Source: Elymus sibiricus (lineage: Eukaryota; Streptophyta; Magnoliopsida; Poales; Poaceae). From it: DNA of 64,000 nucleotides. Below are positions 20,940 through 32,130 of the stretch, in pieces. The stretch is from NCBI GenBank assembly GCA_039707655.1, contig CM077676.1, positions 239,710,866-239,774,865 on the forward strand, written 5' to 3'. The notes under the pieces are model-generated. The model had not been told where the DNA came from, did no database searches, and saw only the letters and a program-made list of their open reading frames with translations. The translations under genes and the position numbers were made by a program. Numbering within the stretch: position 1 is the first letter of the stretch; the number at the start of each line of letters is the position of its first letter.

Positions 20940-21018
20940 TCTCTAGCCCAGCGGTAGTGATCAAGCGAATTAAGCCAGCGGTCGTGGGTTCGAGTCCCCG
21001 CTCGCGCACCTTTTTTAC
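20940..21018 (+). repeat. tRNA-like segment (SINE head or tRNA-derived)
   Basis: TAGCCCAGCGGTAGTG resembles an internal A box and GGGTTCGAGTCCCC a B box, spaced about 45 bases apart. CGCACC and a T6 run, a Pol III terminator, follow. The acceptor and T stems do not pair well, so it is not a working tRNA. It may be a tRNA-derived SINE end or a decayed tRNA insertion inside the CACTA. Confidence 0.35.
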
Positions 21019-21184
21019 CGAGAAAATTAAGCGCTCGGTCCCGCCTATCAGTGTGTGTGTTCCTGCTGTCAAATGGGTCTCGCCTGTCAGCGTGTGTGAT
21101 CTCTGTTGAACGACATGTAAGCAAAAATGACACCTAAACATTGACACATACGCGAGATTGCTGAGGTGGCTGCATAATCAATCT

Positions 21185-21445
21185 AATGCATTCAAACTCA
21201 AGTGTAATGACCATTTATATTGGTCATGATCAGCTAGAAATAAGGCAGCGGACCAGTGTTGTCTGCTTTACGACCATTTCGTGTAAGGAAATTACGACCT
21301 TTCTGACCAAAATGGTCGTTATGGTGTAGGGTTTGGAGCCCCACGAACAACTTACGACCAACTGGTCTCAAATGTTCATAGATTTATGACCATTTCTTCT
21401 AGGGTCACTGACAGAAGGTCACAAGCTAGCATATTTCTTGTAGTG
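21185..21445. repeat. Right terminal and subterminal repeats of CACTA 1
   Basis: GACCATTT, GGTCGTTATGG, TTACGACC and GGTCACTGAC motifs in both orientations, ending TAGCATATTTCTTGTAGTG. They mirror the left end. Confidence 0.75.
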
Positions 21446-21448
21446 AAA

Positions 21449-23938
21449 CACAATCTTTTCTGTTCTGTAGTTCAATTCCCTGCCAAACGTCACCGGCAAT
21501 GTGATCTTTCCCTTGGGCTGGCTTCTTCCCGGGTTTACTCCTTGAAAAGTGCATGTTTTCTTGAGCTCCTCATCAGGACTATGCAGCCTCTTGATTACTT
21601 ATGGAGAAATCAAGTTCAGGCCGGCCCCACCGTCAACTAACATTTTCTTGACCTGGAGGTTTCGAATTGTTGGCGAAACCAACAACAGCAAACACCCGAC
21701 CGCGGTTGTGCGATCAGGGTGATCCTCGGCATCGAAAATGATAGGCGTGTGACACCACTTGAGTGGCTTTTGAGATCCTATTCCTAGCTCTGCCACATTA
21801 ACCTCATGTGCCCACTGCTTAAGTTGGCGGTGAGAGGAGTGCAAAGATGCACCTCCGTCAACGCACATGGCCTCAATTGCCTTCTGGAATTCCTGTTCAC
21901 TGGACTCTCCGTCGTCCTCTCCCTCTTCACTTCCATCATCTTCCTCTTTCTTTTCGCAGCCTCTAGCAGGTTTTTCTTTCTGCTGCTTGGCCTTGCCGTG
22001 ACGGCCTCCTCGACCACCACGACCCTTTTTACCAGATCCATCGGCACCATCTTAACCCTTCTCTTTGTTGCGTTTTTCATATTCTGGCATCTGTTTTTCA
22101 ACAAGGTGCTCGACTTGTCGGCACTCTTGGAAATCGTGGCCCTTGGTGCGGTGAATCTTGCAGTATGGCCCATCAGACTTGCCGGCCTTGTCGTTTGCCC
22201 CTGCCTCCTGGCAAGCGGCGCATACAGCAGCCTCCTTGCCGGAGTTCTCAGTCATAGCTTTCTTGGCAGACTCAGAGTTGCCGGAGCCCTCAATGGCCAT
22301 AACAGTTTTGCCTTTGCGCTTCCTGTTGCGCTTTTGGCCCTTCTTCCTCAGGGTGGCAGCATCATCATCCTCGGAATCTACCTCGGCACAAGCGTCCTCC
22401 CCGGGAAGCCTTCTTCCTTCCTCAGCGCGTTCGCACTTATCTGCCAACGTATAGAGCTCGTTGACGGTCTTGGGCAACTTGACGTTCATCTTCTCCCGCA
22501 TCCTCCGATTGCTCACATTCGTGTGAAATGCGGCAATGACGGCTGCGGGGTGCACATCTGGAATGTTACGGTGTACACGGCTGAACCTCTGGATGTACTT
22601 GCGGAAAGTTTAACCATCTCTTTGTGGAATCACTTGCAGGTCGCTAGGCTGTCCAGGGGCCTTGTGGCCTCCGGTAAAGGCACCAACAAACTCATTACAG
22701 AGATCTTCCCATGAAGAAATGGAGTTCTCCGGCAAGTTCATCAACCAAGATCTCACGTTGGCCTTCAGCACTAACGGAAAGTAGTTGGCGAGGATTTCCT
22801 CATCTCTTCCTCCGGCAGCTTGCACGACAATCGTGTAGATGCCCAGAAACTCACGGGCGGACGGCCATCGGACTTGCCTTAGCTCACGGGCAAAGGCAGG
22901 ACATCCAACCTCGTATGGCAGATATCCGCCAACCCCTGGCGCAGGCTCATCAACGATGGGGCCGTTGCGCGGGTCGGATTGACGGCGTGCCTCCCGGCGT
23001 CGTTCGATGGTGGTGCGGGCATCCTCTACCCGCCTGTCTCACAGTACTTGCCACTGATCTTGCCGTGCTCGCAGATCCGAAGAGGCCATCGACATCTCGT
23101 CGGGCTTGAAAGATCATTGAGGTTGCCGCGGTTGTTGGCGCTGCTGCTGTTGAGACTATTGCTGCTGGGGTGATTGCACCGTTAACGCAGCACCGTCAAC
23201 ACGGCCACCAGTTGGAGCTACTGGTGCGGTTTGCGAATGCCGTGAGGGCTCCGCTTGCTGTGATTTGCTGGCTCTCCACTCATCCATCTTTCCTGCTGCC
23301 GGAGGGAAGTTCAGCAGCATCTGGGCTCGCGCCATCGCCTCCGCTACTGTGGCTGGCATGGCCGGAAGCGAAGAGTGCGACGTCGCTCTACTCCTGGTAG
23401 AGCCATCAGGAGTGCCATTGCAGTCTTGCTGCCGCGGCACATGATCAACAGCGGGTTGCCGTGGCGGAGGTGGTGCCTGAGGATCTGGGATTTGATCGAC
23501 AGGGGTCCTGCCATGAGGTCACCACCACCCTGAGTCGTCGATGCCGCTCGGAGTTACGCTGCGCCCATTGTGCGAGGGACGCGGAGTCTATCCTGAAGCA
23601 GCATCTCTGGGCGCCGTTGCGGCGGGATCTTGGCTCACGCCAGCCCGGGCATTGCTGCTCCGGTGGCTGCGTTTATCGGCGCGGCGAAGAGGAGGAGGAA
23701 GACGTCCATCTGCTCCACCCGCGCCGTCTCGGCTTCGTTCGCCAGAGGATTGAGGAAGTCGACCGCCTCCAGCGCACTCGTCTCCTGCACCGACCACGGT
23801 GGGCATGACGACCGCGCCACCTGCGCTGGTCATGCCAACCACGGTATCCGCACCACCCGCATTGGCTGCGCCGCCTGCGTCGCCTGCGAATACGTGTGAA
23901 GGGGCTGTCATCGTGATGCCCTTCTTCTTGAGGGCCAA
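21449..23938 (-). pseudogene. Gypsy gag and aspartic protease, broken
   Basis: Starts MALKKKGITMTAPSHVF at 23938, just after the primer site. A long Pro/Ala/Gln-rich region follows with stops near 23590, 23156 and 23117 and one or more shifts. The gag domain (GCPAFARELRQVRWPSAREF; ANVRSWLMNLPENSISSWED; VGAFTGGHKAPGQPSDL) spans about 22900-22480 and has a TAA near 22612. A zinc-finger-like motif YCKIHRTKGHDFQEC follows near 22130. The protease active site reads MLVDGGAGLNLIS near 21630, with a stop soon after. The frame then reaches the CACTA at ELNYRTEKIVF and continues at 6975. Gag would form the particle; the protease would cut the polyprotein. Confidence 0.85.
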
Positions 23939-24013
23939 TGATGACGAGAAGGACGGTGATGAAGTTCATGAAGCTGACGCACAATCCACTGATTCAGGTT
24001 CGCGCAAGCGATC

Positions 24014-24034
24014 CCCCTACCTGGCGCGCCAAAG
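24014..24034 (-). other. Primer binding site of the Tat Gypsy
   Basis: On the minus strand TTGGCGCGCCAGGTAGGG follows directly after the LTR end CCACGACA and TCT. It fixes the element's direction. Confidence 0.6.
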
Positions 24035-24035
24035 A

Positions 24036-25505
24036 TGTCGTGGTGGGACTACCATCTATGGGGCCATCTAGCCCCTTTGTGGTTCGGCTAGGGATATGCG
24101 CAAGCACAAAGAGCGGAATCAATGGAGGGCGCAGGAATTTTACCCAGGTTCAGGCCGCTGAGAAGCTTAAAACCCTACTCCTGCTTGGTTGTATTGGATG
24201 GGTGTGAGCACAGGTACAAGGAGCGCTTTCTTCGGCAAGGCGCGGGAGGAGCAACTACGCATCCAGGTTGTGCTAGGGTTCTGATTGCGCCACCCTGTAA
24301 ACGTTGCCCTGGACCTCCTTTTATAGCTCAAGGGGTTACCACAGTGGCAAAACAGTAATTATAAGTTGATTAGATAGCAAACAGTGCTATCATACCTAAC
24401 TTTGCCAGTTTAGGACAAAAGCAATAAATGCTCCGTTAGGTGTCATGTGGAGGAGGAGCTCCGGCAAGGTTCCTGCACTGCTCGCCCAGCTACCTCCTAT
24501 TATCCTGACTCACCTTCGGGACGGGTGTCATTAAAGGCAAACCTTCTCCCTACGTGCTGACACGTGCCCGACAAATCTCACCAACCAGCCTGCGCGGTCG
24601 ACACCTCACCGATTAGCGACTAGCTGCCCGGTGAGGTGGAGCGCTGGAGAGCTGGCGAAAGCTTGCCGGCACGGAGCTTGTAGGGTCTTCGCCTTGCCGG
24701 TTCAGCCTTGCCGGCAAGGAATGTCTTCATCCTCAGTACTAGTTGAGTGCTTGTTAATGCTTTGTCTTGAGCTTCTTTCCAGCAGTTTCTTTGGTTGGGT
24801 CTTGAATCTTGTTATTTGGCAAGTTCCGGCAAGCCTTGGCCGGCAAGGAGGCTGCAACCGTCTATGCATAAGTCAGGGTATAAAATACCCATGTTTTATA
24901 CACCAACCGGAGCTCCTTTTATAGCTCAAGGGGTTACCATAGTGGCAAAACAGTAATTACAAGTTGATTAGATAGCAAACAGTGCTATCATACCTAACAC
25001 TGCTAGTTTAGGACAAAAGCAATAAATGCGCCATTAGGTGTCATGTGGAGGAGGAGCTCCACCAACGTTCCTGCACCGCTCGCCCAGCTACCTCCTATTA
25101 GCCCGACACACCTTCTGGACGGGTGTCATTAAAGGCAAACCTTCTCCCTGCATGCTGACACGTGCCCGACAAATCTCACCAACCAGCCTGCGTGGTCGAC
25201 ACCTCACCGATTAGCGACTAGCTACCCGATGACGTGGAGCGCTGGAGAGCTGGCGAAAGCTTGCCGGCACGGAGCTTGCCGGGTCTTCGCCTTGCCGGTT
25301 CAGCCTTGCCAGCAAGGAATGTCTTCATCCTCAGTACTAGTTGAGTGCTTGTTAATGCTTCATCTTGAGCTTCTTTCCAGCAGTTTCTGTGATTTGGTCT
25401 TGAATCTTGTTATTTGGCAAGTTCCTGCAAGCCTTGGCCTGCAAGGAGGCTGCAACCGTCTGTGCATAAGTCAGGGTATAAATGCCCATGTTTTATACAC
25501 TGACA
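24036..25505 (-). repeat. Right LTR (5' LTR) of the Tat Gypsy with internal duplication
   Basis: 24036-24906 matches the left LTR from its TG to near its end. Then 24911-25505 repeats the part from the TATA box to the LTR end (compare 24317-24906) and finishes TACACTGACA. The AACAA duplication follows at once. On the minus strand this gives two U3 regions, each with a CTATAAAAGG box (24915-24924 and 24317-24326), in one LTR. Confidence 0.88.
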
Positions 25506-25510
25506 AACAA

Positions 25511-25950
25511 TAAAGCATATGAGGGCCACTCAACATTTTCATCGTGGTCTTCTCCTCGCAGCGACTCAACGAAAAGAAAAGAAATTCAGAGAAACACACT
25601 GAAATATTTTTGGAGTTTTTAGTTTTTCTGAAGAAATCAAATTAACAAAAGAAAACGGAAAACAAGAAAAACTATTTACACGGGAAAGCTCCCAACAAAC
25701 AAAAGAAGAAACGAGAAATATTTTTGGGTTTTCTTTTACTTCTCCGAATTAACTAAACAAGAAGGAAACTACAACTAATTTTTTTTGATTTTTGAAAGTT
25801 TTTCAAACACACAAGAAGAAAGCAAAAATGAAACTAACATGGATATACTATGAAAAAGGATGAACACCGACAACTGGAATGAGTGTGTGAACATGAATGT
25901 AATGTCGGTGAGGAATACGTACTCCCCCAAGCTTAGGCTTTTGGCCTAAG
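25511..25950. other. Non-coding A/T-rich part of the Athila region
   Basis: Runs of AGAAAAAC and TTTTTGGGTTTTC, then ACTCCCCCAAGCTTAGG and TTTTGGCCTAAG, an imperfect palindrome of about 24 bases at 25921-25950. No gene. Confidence 0.45.
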
Positions 25951-25955
25951 TTGGT

Positions 25956-26935
25956 CTATGGCCACTCCTGGCCTAGATAATGCCCGTGATAGTAATTTGG
26001 GTTGTACCAAAGTGCAGCTGCCATAGCTTGGCGAGCTGTCTCATTGAGGCGCTCGGTCTCTGCCACCCTCTCGTACTCCTCAGCCTCCTCCTCAAGTATG
26101 AAATGTCTATGTTTTTTCCTGGAAATCAAAGAAGGCAGGAGCAGGCAAAACAATATGGAAAACATGATGCCTGTTAATGATTAGCCTGTATCTGAATGGG
26201 GGGTCACCCCTCTCAAGGAACCGGTGACATTCCATAGCATCATAATCAAGAAAACTCGGTGGCAACAGGGTATCATTTTGTTTAATGGGCACACCAAGAT
26301 AAGAGGCTAAGCGAGTAGCATATATTCCACCAAACAAGTCAACAACTAAGGCATTATTATGTAAACAACGTGCAACAATAGCCCCATGTGAAAATGTCTA
26401 TCTCTCAGCACCGCACTCTTAAGAATGCTCAGGTCAGGGGCGCAAACATGACTATGGTCATGTTTACCATTAATGCATCTACCAATTAACAGAGCAAAAT
26501 AATGTATAGCAGGAAAATGAATGCTCCCCATAGTAGCTTGTGTAATACCTCTAGTTTCACCCCTAGTAATGTTCATGAGAAATTCATTGCAGTTAGATTT
26601 ACGAGGTTTAGTGCAAGTCGCCCAAAATGGAATTTTACAAATACTACTAAATTATTCAACGGACATGCGAAAAGGCTTTTCATATAAGTTGAAAATAACA
26701 TCGTGTGAAGTGCGCTGATATATGTACTCGAATCTCCGCACAAAGGAGCTAGTGAGATCAGAGTATTGCGGGCACTTATCTGTCAAAAACTCCGTGAGCT
26801 CAGCATTGCGCACGTACATATCAAACTCTTCCTTGATGTTCGGTATCCGGCTCATGTATTGCGGGCCTAGGAGCACTCTTGCTCAAGGAACCACCATGGA
26901 ACATCTTCCTAAACATTTTCTTCCTTTGAAAATTC
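25956..26935 (-). pseudogene. ATHILA ORF-1-like protein, several stops
   Basis: The frame starts near MFRKMFHGGSLSKSAP and, after shifts, reads EEFDMYVRNAELTEFLTDKC, RTSHDVIFNLYEKPFRMSVE, a TAA near 26650, then FLMNITRGETRGITQATM, IHFPAIHYFALLIGRCINGK and CAPDLSILKSAVL. Stops follow near 26345 and 26290. The end reads LILVCPLNKM-type text, FILEEEAEEYERVAETERLN and NPNYYHGHYLG. The order matches the Athila ORF-1 family, whose role is not known. At least three stops and two shifts make it dead. Confidence 0.65.
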
Positions 26936-26949
26936 CTGAAATTTTTAGT

Positions 26950-27690
26950 GACTCAAAATAAAGGTGAACGAAAATCAACAAAATTGATAGCAACTACTCC
27001 CATAAGAATCTAGAGGCTATATCATGCATCAAAACTACTTTGGACCATACAAATTCAACATACAAGCTCATAAATATGGTCACCACAGCAGCAAAAATTT
27101 GCAAAGTATAAAGCACTAGAACAAAAACTAATTGGAGCAATGGAGGAGTCACATACCAAGAGGTAATTCCTCAAAATAGTTTTGGAAACGGAGTTTTGAG
27201 CAAGGAGATCGAAATTCACAGCAAAATGAGCAAGAACACGGGCTTGGGAGCATGTTTGATTTTTTCTGGAGGAAGAAGAAGGAGATGGGTGGCTGGCATA
27301 AGTGAGTGGGTCCCTATGAGACCCACAAGCCTGCAGGGCTCGCCTAGGGGGTGGGCGCGCCCTGAGCTTGTAGCTCACAGGTGCACCCCCCCTAGGGTGT
27401 GTTCAGTGCCAAAAATTCTTAAATATTCTGAAAAAAATCATACTAAATTTTCATGGCATTCTGAGAACTTTTATTTTGAGGACATTTTTTATTGCACGGA
27501 AAATTCGAAAAACAAGATAATCATGGCATTTTATTTTATTGAACTAAAAATAACAGAGAGCAAAAGGTGGGTACAGAAAGTTGTGCTTACTAAATTCATC
27601 GACCACATGCCCCTCAAAAAGAATCCATTAATAAGGTTGATCAAGTCTTATTAACAAACTATTTCCGAATGGCATGTAACCGAAGAATTT
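26950..27690 (-). repeat. LTR-like degenerate stretch of the Athila region
   Basis: 27300-27560 resembles 31620-31880 of the recognised Athila LTR in block order (CCACAAGCCTG, GCTTGT, ATATTCTGAAA, GAGAACTTTTATTT), in the same orientation but diverged. It may be the LTR of a second Athila element. Neither LTR boundary nor a primer site is clear. Confidence 0.35.
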
Positions 27691-27700
27691 TCGTATAACA

Positions 27701-30430
27701 CTAAGTTACCTCAATGGGGATATGCATCTCCCCAACAATAAGAATTTCATATTTCTTTTTGACAGTAGGAAGAGGGAATTTGAAACCTCCAATAGTGATC
27801 GTCAAAACTTTTTCAATACAATTGATACCATTCACCGAACTTTGTTTCTTCGGAAAATAAACCGTATGCTCATTACCATTGACATGAAAAGTAACCTTGC
27901 TTTTATTGCAATAAATAATAGCCCCTATAGTATTCAAAAAGGGTCTTCCAAGGATAATCAACATGTTGTTATCCTCGGGCATATCAAGTATAACAAAGTC
28001 TGTCAAGATAGTAACATTTGAAACTACAACGGGAACATCCTCGCAAATTCCAATGGGTATAGTAGTTGATTTATCAGCCATTTGCAAAGATATTTCAGTA
28101 GGTGTGAGCTTATTCAAATCAAGTCTTCTATATAAAGAGACAGGCATAACACTAACACCGGCTGCCAAATCACATAAAGCAGTTTTAACATAACTTCTTT
28201 TAATGGAGCATGGTATAGTAGGTATTCCTGGATCTCCTAACTCTTTAGGTACTCCACCCTTAAAAGAATAATTAGCAAGCATGGTGGAAATTTCAGTTTT
28301 AGGTATCTGTCTTTTATTTGTGACAATATCTTTCATATATTTAGCATAGGGAGACATTTTCAACATATCAATCAAGCGAGTGCGCAAAAAGACAGGTCTA
28401 AGCATTTCAACAAAGCGCTCAAAGTCTTCCTCATCTTTGTTCTTCGATGGTTTGGTAGGAAAAGGCATTGGTTTTTGAACCCATGGTTCTCTTTCCTTCC
28501 CATGTTTTCTAGCAACGAAGTCTCTCTTATCATATCCTTTGTTCTTAGGAGGTGGGTTATCAAGATCAACAGCAGGTTCTATTTCTACATCATTATCTGG
28601 TTGAGCATCAACATGAACATCATCATTATCATTAGGTGTTTGTTCATTACCAGATTGTGTCTCAGCATCAGAAATAGAAACATCATTTTGATTCTCAGGA
28701 GGCTTTTCTATCTCAGGTTCACTAGAAGCATGCAAAGTCCTATCATTTTTCTTTTTCTTTTTCTTCTTAGATGAACTAGGTGCATCAACATTATTTCTTT
28801 GAGAATTTTGTTCAATTATTTTAGGATGACCTTCAGGATATAGAGGATCCTGAGTCATTCTACCCCCTCTAGTAACAACTCTGACAGCATGATCATTCGT
28901 TTTATTATTCATCTCATCAAGCAAATCATTTTGTGACTTAGCTATTTGTTCTAAGTGAGTTTGTACCATAGAAGCATGTTTACTTAAGCACTTAACATCA
29001 TTAGCAGTTCTGAACATCAAATCACTCAAGCGTTCAATCATGATGGCATTTTGTTTTAGTTGATTACTAACATATAAATTGAAGTGTTCTTGCTTAATGA
29101 TGTAATTATCAAATTCATACAAGCATTGGCTAGCAGATTTATTATAAGGAATATCACTTTCATCAAATCTAGTGAGAGAATTTACCTCTACTACCTGTGT
29201 CGGGATATCAAGTCCATGTATTTCTTTAATAGGTGGTAGATTCTTAACATCTTCAACTTTAATACCTTTTTCCTTCATAGATTTCTTGGCTTCTTGCATG
29301 TCTTCGGGACTGAGGAATAGAATAACTCTTTTCTTCGAGGTTGTCTTAAGTGGTGGTTCAGGAAGTGTCCAATCATCGGCATTTCTCAATATATTATTCA
29401 ATAGTTCTTCAGCCTGTCCAGCAGTTCGTTCCCTAAAAACACAACCAGCACAACTATCTAGGTAATCCCTAGAAGCATCGGTTAGTCCATTAGAAAAGAT
29501 ATCAAGTATTTCATTCTTCTTAAGAGGATGATCAAGCAAAGCATTAAGCAATTGGAGAAGCCTCCCCCAAGCTTGAGGGAGATTCTCTTCTTCAATTTGC
29601 ACAAAGTTAAATATTTCCTATAAGGCAGCCTATTTCTTATGAGCAGGAAAATATTTTTCAGAGAAGTAATAAATCATGTCCTGGGGACTACGCACACAAC
29701 CAGGAGCAAGAGTATTAAACCATTTCTTAGTATCACCCTTTAACGAGAAAGGAAACAACTTAAGGATGTAATAGTAACGGATTTTTTCCTCATGAGCAAC
29801 TAGGGTGGCTATATCATTCAATTTAGTAAGGTGTGCCACAACAGTTTCAGTTTCATAACCATTAAAAGGATCAGATTCAACCAAAGTAATTAACTTAGGA
29901 TCAATAGAGAATTCATAATCCTTATCGGTAACAAAGATAGGTGAAGTAGCAAACTTAGGATCATATTTCATTCTCTCGCTCATAGATTTTTCTTTCAACT
30001 CAGCAAGCAATTTTCTAACATCATCTCTGTCATTACAAGCAAGAATTGCCCTGGTTGTCTCTCTATCAAAAACATAACTATCAGGTATCTTAGGCATTTC
30101 AACTCTAGTAGGAGGACTAGGCATAATAGGTGAATCATAATTTTCAAGAGTTTCAACATTTTCAATTTCATTAGCTTTAGCAATTTGTTCATCAAGAAAT
30201 TCACCTAGTGGCACAGTATCATCAAGCATAGTACTAGCATCATCAATAGTTTCATTCATAGCAGAAGTAGTATCATCAATAACTTGCGACATATCAGAAT
30301 GAATAGCAGGTGGTGGTGTCGCAAGCCTACTCAAAAAAGAAGGTGAATCAAGTGCGGAGTGTGATGGCAGTTTACCTCCTCTAGTCATAGAGGGGACGAT
30401 CTTGGTCTTAGCATCTTTCAGATGCTTCAT
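27701..30430 (-). pseudogene. Athila-type gag and aspartic protease
   Basis: One 909-codon frame with two in-frame TAG codons at about 29624 and 29612 (sense expected: CAG and AGG), otherwise open. The start MKHLKDAKTKIVPSMTRGG lies 78 bases after the LTR end, as usual. Residues about 170-300 carry the gag domain (LKLFPFSLKGDTKKWFNTLA; LLQLLNALLDHPLKKNEILD; DYLDSCAGCVFRERTAGQAE). A coiled-coil-like stretch and a Lys/Asp-rich linker follow. The C-terminal 230 residues hold a retropepsin-like domain: CDLAAGVSVMPVSLYRRL, where the family has CDLGA, so the active-site Gly is changed. Then ADKSTTIPIGICEDVPV and IILGRPFLNTIGAIIYC. It ends before any RT. Confidence 0.85.
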
Positions 30431-30480
30431 TGTGATCAGTAGATATAAATCCCAAGTGACTCAAGAGATAGAGCAATGCT

Positions 30481-30497
30481 CCCCGGCAATGGCGCCA
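30481..30497 (-). other. tRNA-Asp-like primer binding site
   Basis: Minus strand TGGCGCCATTGCCGGGG, 11 bases after the LTR end. One mismatch to the tRNA-Asp type site common in Athila elements. Confidence 0.65.
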
Positions 30498-30508
30498 GAA
30501 AAAGGTCT

Positions 30509-31910
30509 TGATAACCCACAAGTATAGGGCATCGCAACAGTTTTCGCGGGTAGTATTTCACCCAGATTTATTGATTCGACACAAGGGGAGCCAAAGAATA
30601 TTTGTGAGTATTAACAGTTGAGTTGTCAATTCAACCACACCTAGAGAACTAAATATCTACAGCAAAGTGTTTTGTAGCATAGTAGCATGATAGTTTCAAT
30701 AGCAGTAGTAACAGTAGCAATAGTAACAGAGACAGAAACAGTAGCAGTTTTGTAGTGATTGTGACAGCAGCAGCAACGAAAGTAACTTAGCAAAGATCAA
30801 TATGCGAAAAGCATAGGCATTGGATCAGTGATGAATAATTATGTTGGATGACATTCATCATATAACAGTCACAACCTAGGGCAATACACAATAGCTCCAA
30901 TTCATCAATGTAATGTAGGCATGTATTCCGTATATAGTCATACGTGCTTATAGTAAGAACTTGCATGACATCTTTTGTCCTACCCTCCCATGGTAGCAGG
31001 GTCCATAAGGAAATCTAAGGGATATTAAGGCCTCCTTTTAATAGAGAACTAGAACAAAGCATTAACACATAGTGATTAGATGAACTCCTCAAACTACGGT
31101 AATCACCGGAAAGAATCCCAATTATTGTCACCTTGGGGTATGTGGATCATAACGCGTAATAGGTGCATATAACTTGCAAGATAGGATCAAGAACTCAAAT
31201 ATATTCATGAACACATAAAGGGTTCAGATATGAAATCATGGCACTCGGGACCTAGTGACAAGCATTAGGCATAGCAAAGTCATAGCAACATCAATCTCAG
31301 AACATAGTGGATACTAGGTATCAAGCCCTACCAAAACTAACTCGATTACATGATAAATCTCATCCAACCCATCACTGTCCAGCACCTACGAAGAAATTAC
31401 TCACACACGGCGGTGAGCATCATGAAATTGGTGATGGATGATGGTTGATGATGACGACGGCATCGAATCTCCCTCTCCGGAGCCCCGAACGGACTCCAGA
31501 TCAGCCCTCCCGATGAAGAACAGGAGGTGGCGGCGGCTCTGTATCGTAAAACGTGATTATTCTTTCTCTCTGATTTTTTTCTGGACGAATAGGTACTTAT
31601 AGCATTGGAATTAGGGTAAACGGAGCTGCCAGGGCCCCACAAGCCTGGGGGTAGGCGCCCCCTGGGCTTGTGGCCCCTGGGTGGCTCCCCTCCAGTAGAT
31701 CTCTTTGCCAGTATTTTTTATATATTCTGAAATAATTCTCCATAAATTTTCAGGTCCATCCGAGAACTTTTATTTCTGCACAAAAATAACACCAAGGCAA
31801 TTCTGCTGAAAACAACGTCAGTCCGGGTTAGTTCCATTCAAATCATGCAAATTGGAGTCCAAAACCAGAGCAAAAGTGTTTTGAAAAGTAGATACGTTTG
31901 GGACATATCA
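30509..31910 (-). repeat. 5' LTR of the Athila-type element
   Basis: 1402 bp. Minus strand starts TGATATGTCC and ends TGTGGGTTATCA. It lies directly upstream of primer site and gag. The start abuts the MITE at 31912. Confidence 0.8.
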
Positions 31911-31911
31911 G

Positions 31912-32130
31912 GTGCTCCCACACCTTAGATGCTACCGTGATACGAGCTCCTGGGAGCCGTTGGATCCAAGATCCAGCGGCTCATAGGAGGTCTTTATGTT
32001 TTTTTGCAAAAAAGCTCTTGAAGAGTTTGGGAATTGCGCAAAAGTACAAAGACTACTCACATGCCATTGGATCTCAGATCCAACGACGTAGAATCTCGTA
32101 TCACCGTAGCATCTAAGCCGCAGGGAGCAC
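31912..32130. mobile_element. Palindromic MITE-like element
   Basis: GTGCTCCC, CTTAGATGCTAC and GTGATACGAG at the left end recur in reverse complement at 32094-32130, giving about 36-bp inverted ends with few mismatches. The middle also pairs (TTGGATCCAAGATCCA against TTGGATCTCAGATCCAA). Its left end touches the LTR, so no target duplication can be checked. Superfamily unknown. Confidence 0.6.

Larger units (their letters stand above)
6976..21445 (-). mobile_element. CACTA DNA transposon inside the Gypsy protease region
   Basis: Ends are CACTACAAGAGATATGCTA on the left and the reverse complement of CACTACAAGAAATATGCTA on the right, with an exact 3-bp duplication AAA (6973-6975 and 21446-21448). 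The element is 14470 bp, or about 11.7 kb without the nested LTR element. From right to left on the minus strand it holds a transposase gene (broken), a captured B3 gene fragment, a 660-bp tandem array, and a second gene of the plant Ptta/En/Spm type. Both ends carry TGGTCGTA-type subterminal motifs. The transposase lacks its C-terminal half, so the copy is not autonomous. Confidence 0.93.
130..25505 (-). mobile_element. Tat-type Gypsy LTR retrotransposon, interrupted by a CACTA
   Basis: A complete element on the minus strand. Both ends are TG...CA LTRs and the flanks are an exact 5-bp target duplication, AACAA, at 125-129 and 25506-25510. Read on the minus strand, the order is right LTR, primer site, gag, aspartic protease, RT, RNase H, a second archaeal-type RNase H, H2C2 finger and integrase, then a 3' region with an ORF on the opposite strand, then the left LTR. 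The second RNase H and the antisense 3' ORF are what is known of the Tat/Retand/Grande lineage. Without the 14.47-kb CACTA and its 3-bp duplication the element is about 10.9 kb. Stops, frameshifts and a changed RT active site show it is dead. The family name is not decided. Confidence 0.9.
25511..31910 (-). mobile_element. Athila-type Gypsy region (5' LTR, gag, ATHILA-like ORF), no pol seen
   Basis: On the minus strand: an LTR (31910-30509), a tRNA-Asp-like primer site, a gag-protease frame (30430-27701), a non-coding stretch, and an ORF like the ATHILA ORF-1 family (26935-25956). No RT, RNase H or integrase is readable, and the other LTR is not in the window. The LTR start TGATATGTCC and end GTGGGTTATCA, and the gag text, are as in the Triticeae Sabrina/WHAM group as I remember it. 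It is either one large non-autonomous element or two truncated Athila elements side by side with a junction near 27600-27690. Confidence 0.75.

Noticed and set aside
21806..22714. A 302-codon plus-strand Leu-rich frame that looks membrane-like
   Set aside because: It is the antisense of the Lys/Glu-rich gag region, which carries a real zinc-finger motif and gag domain on the minus strand.
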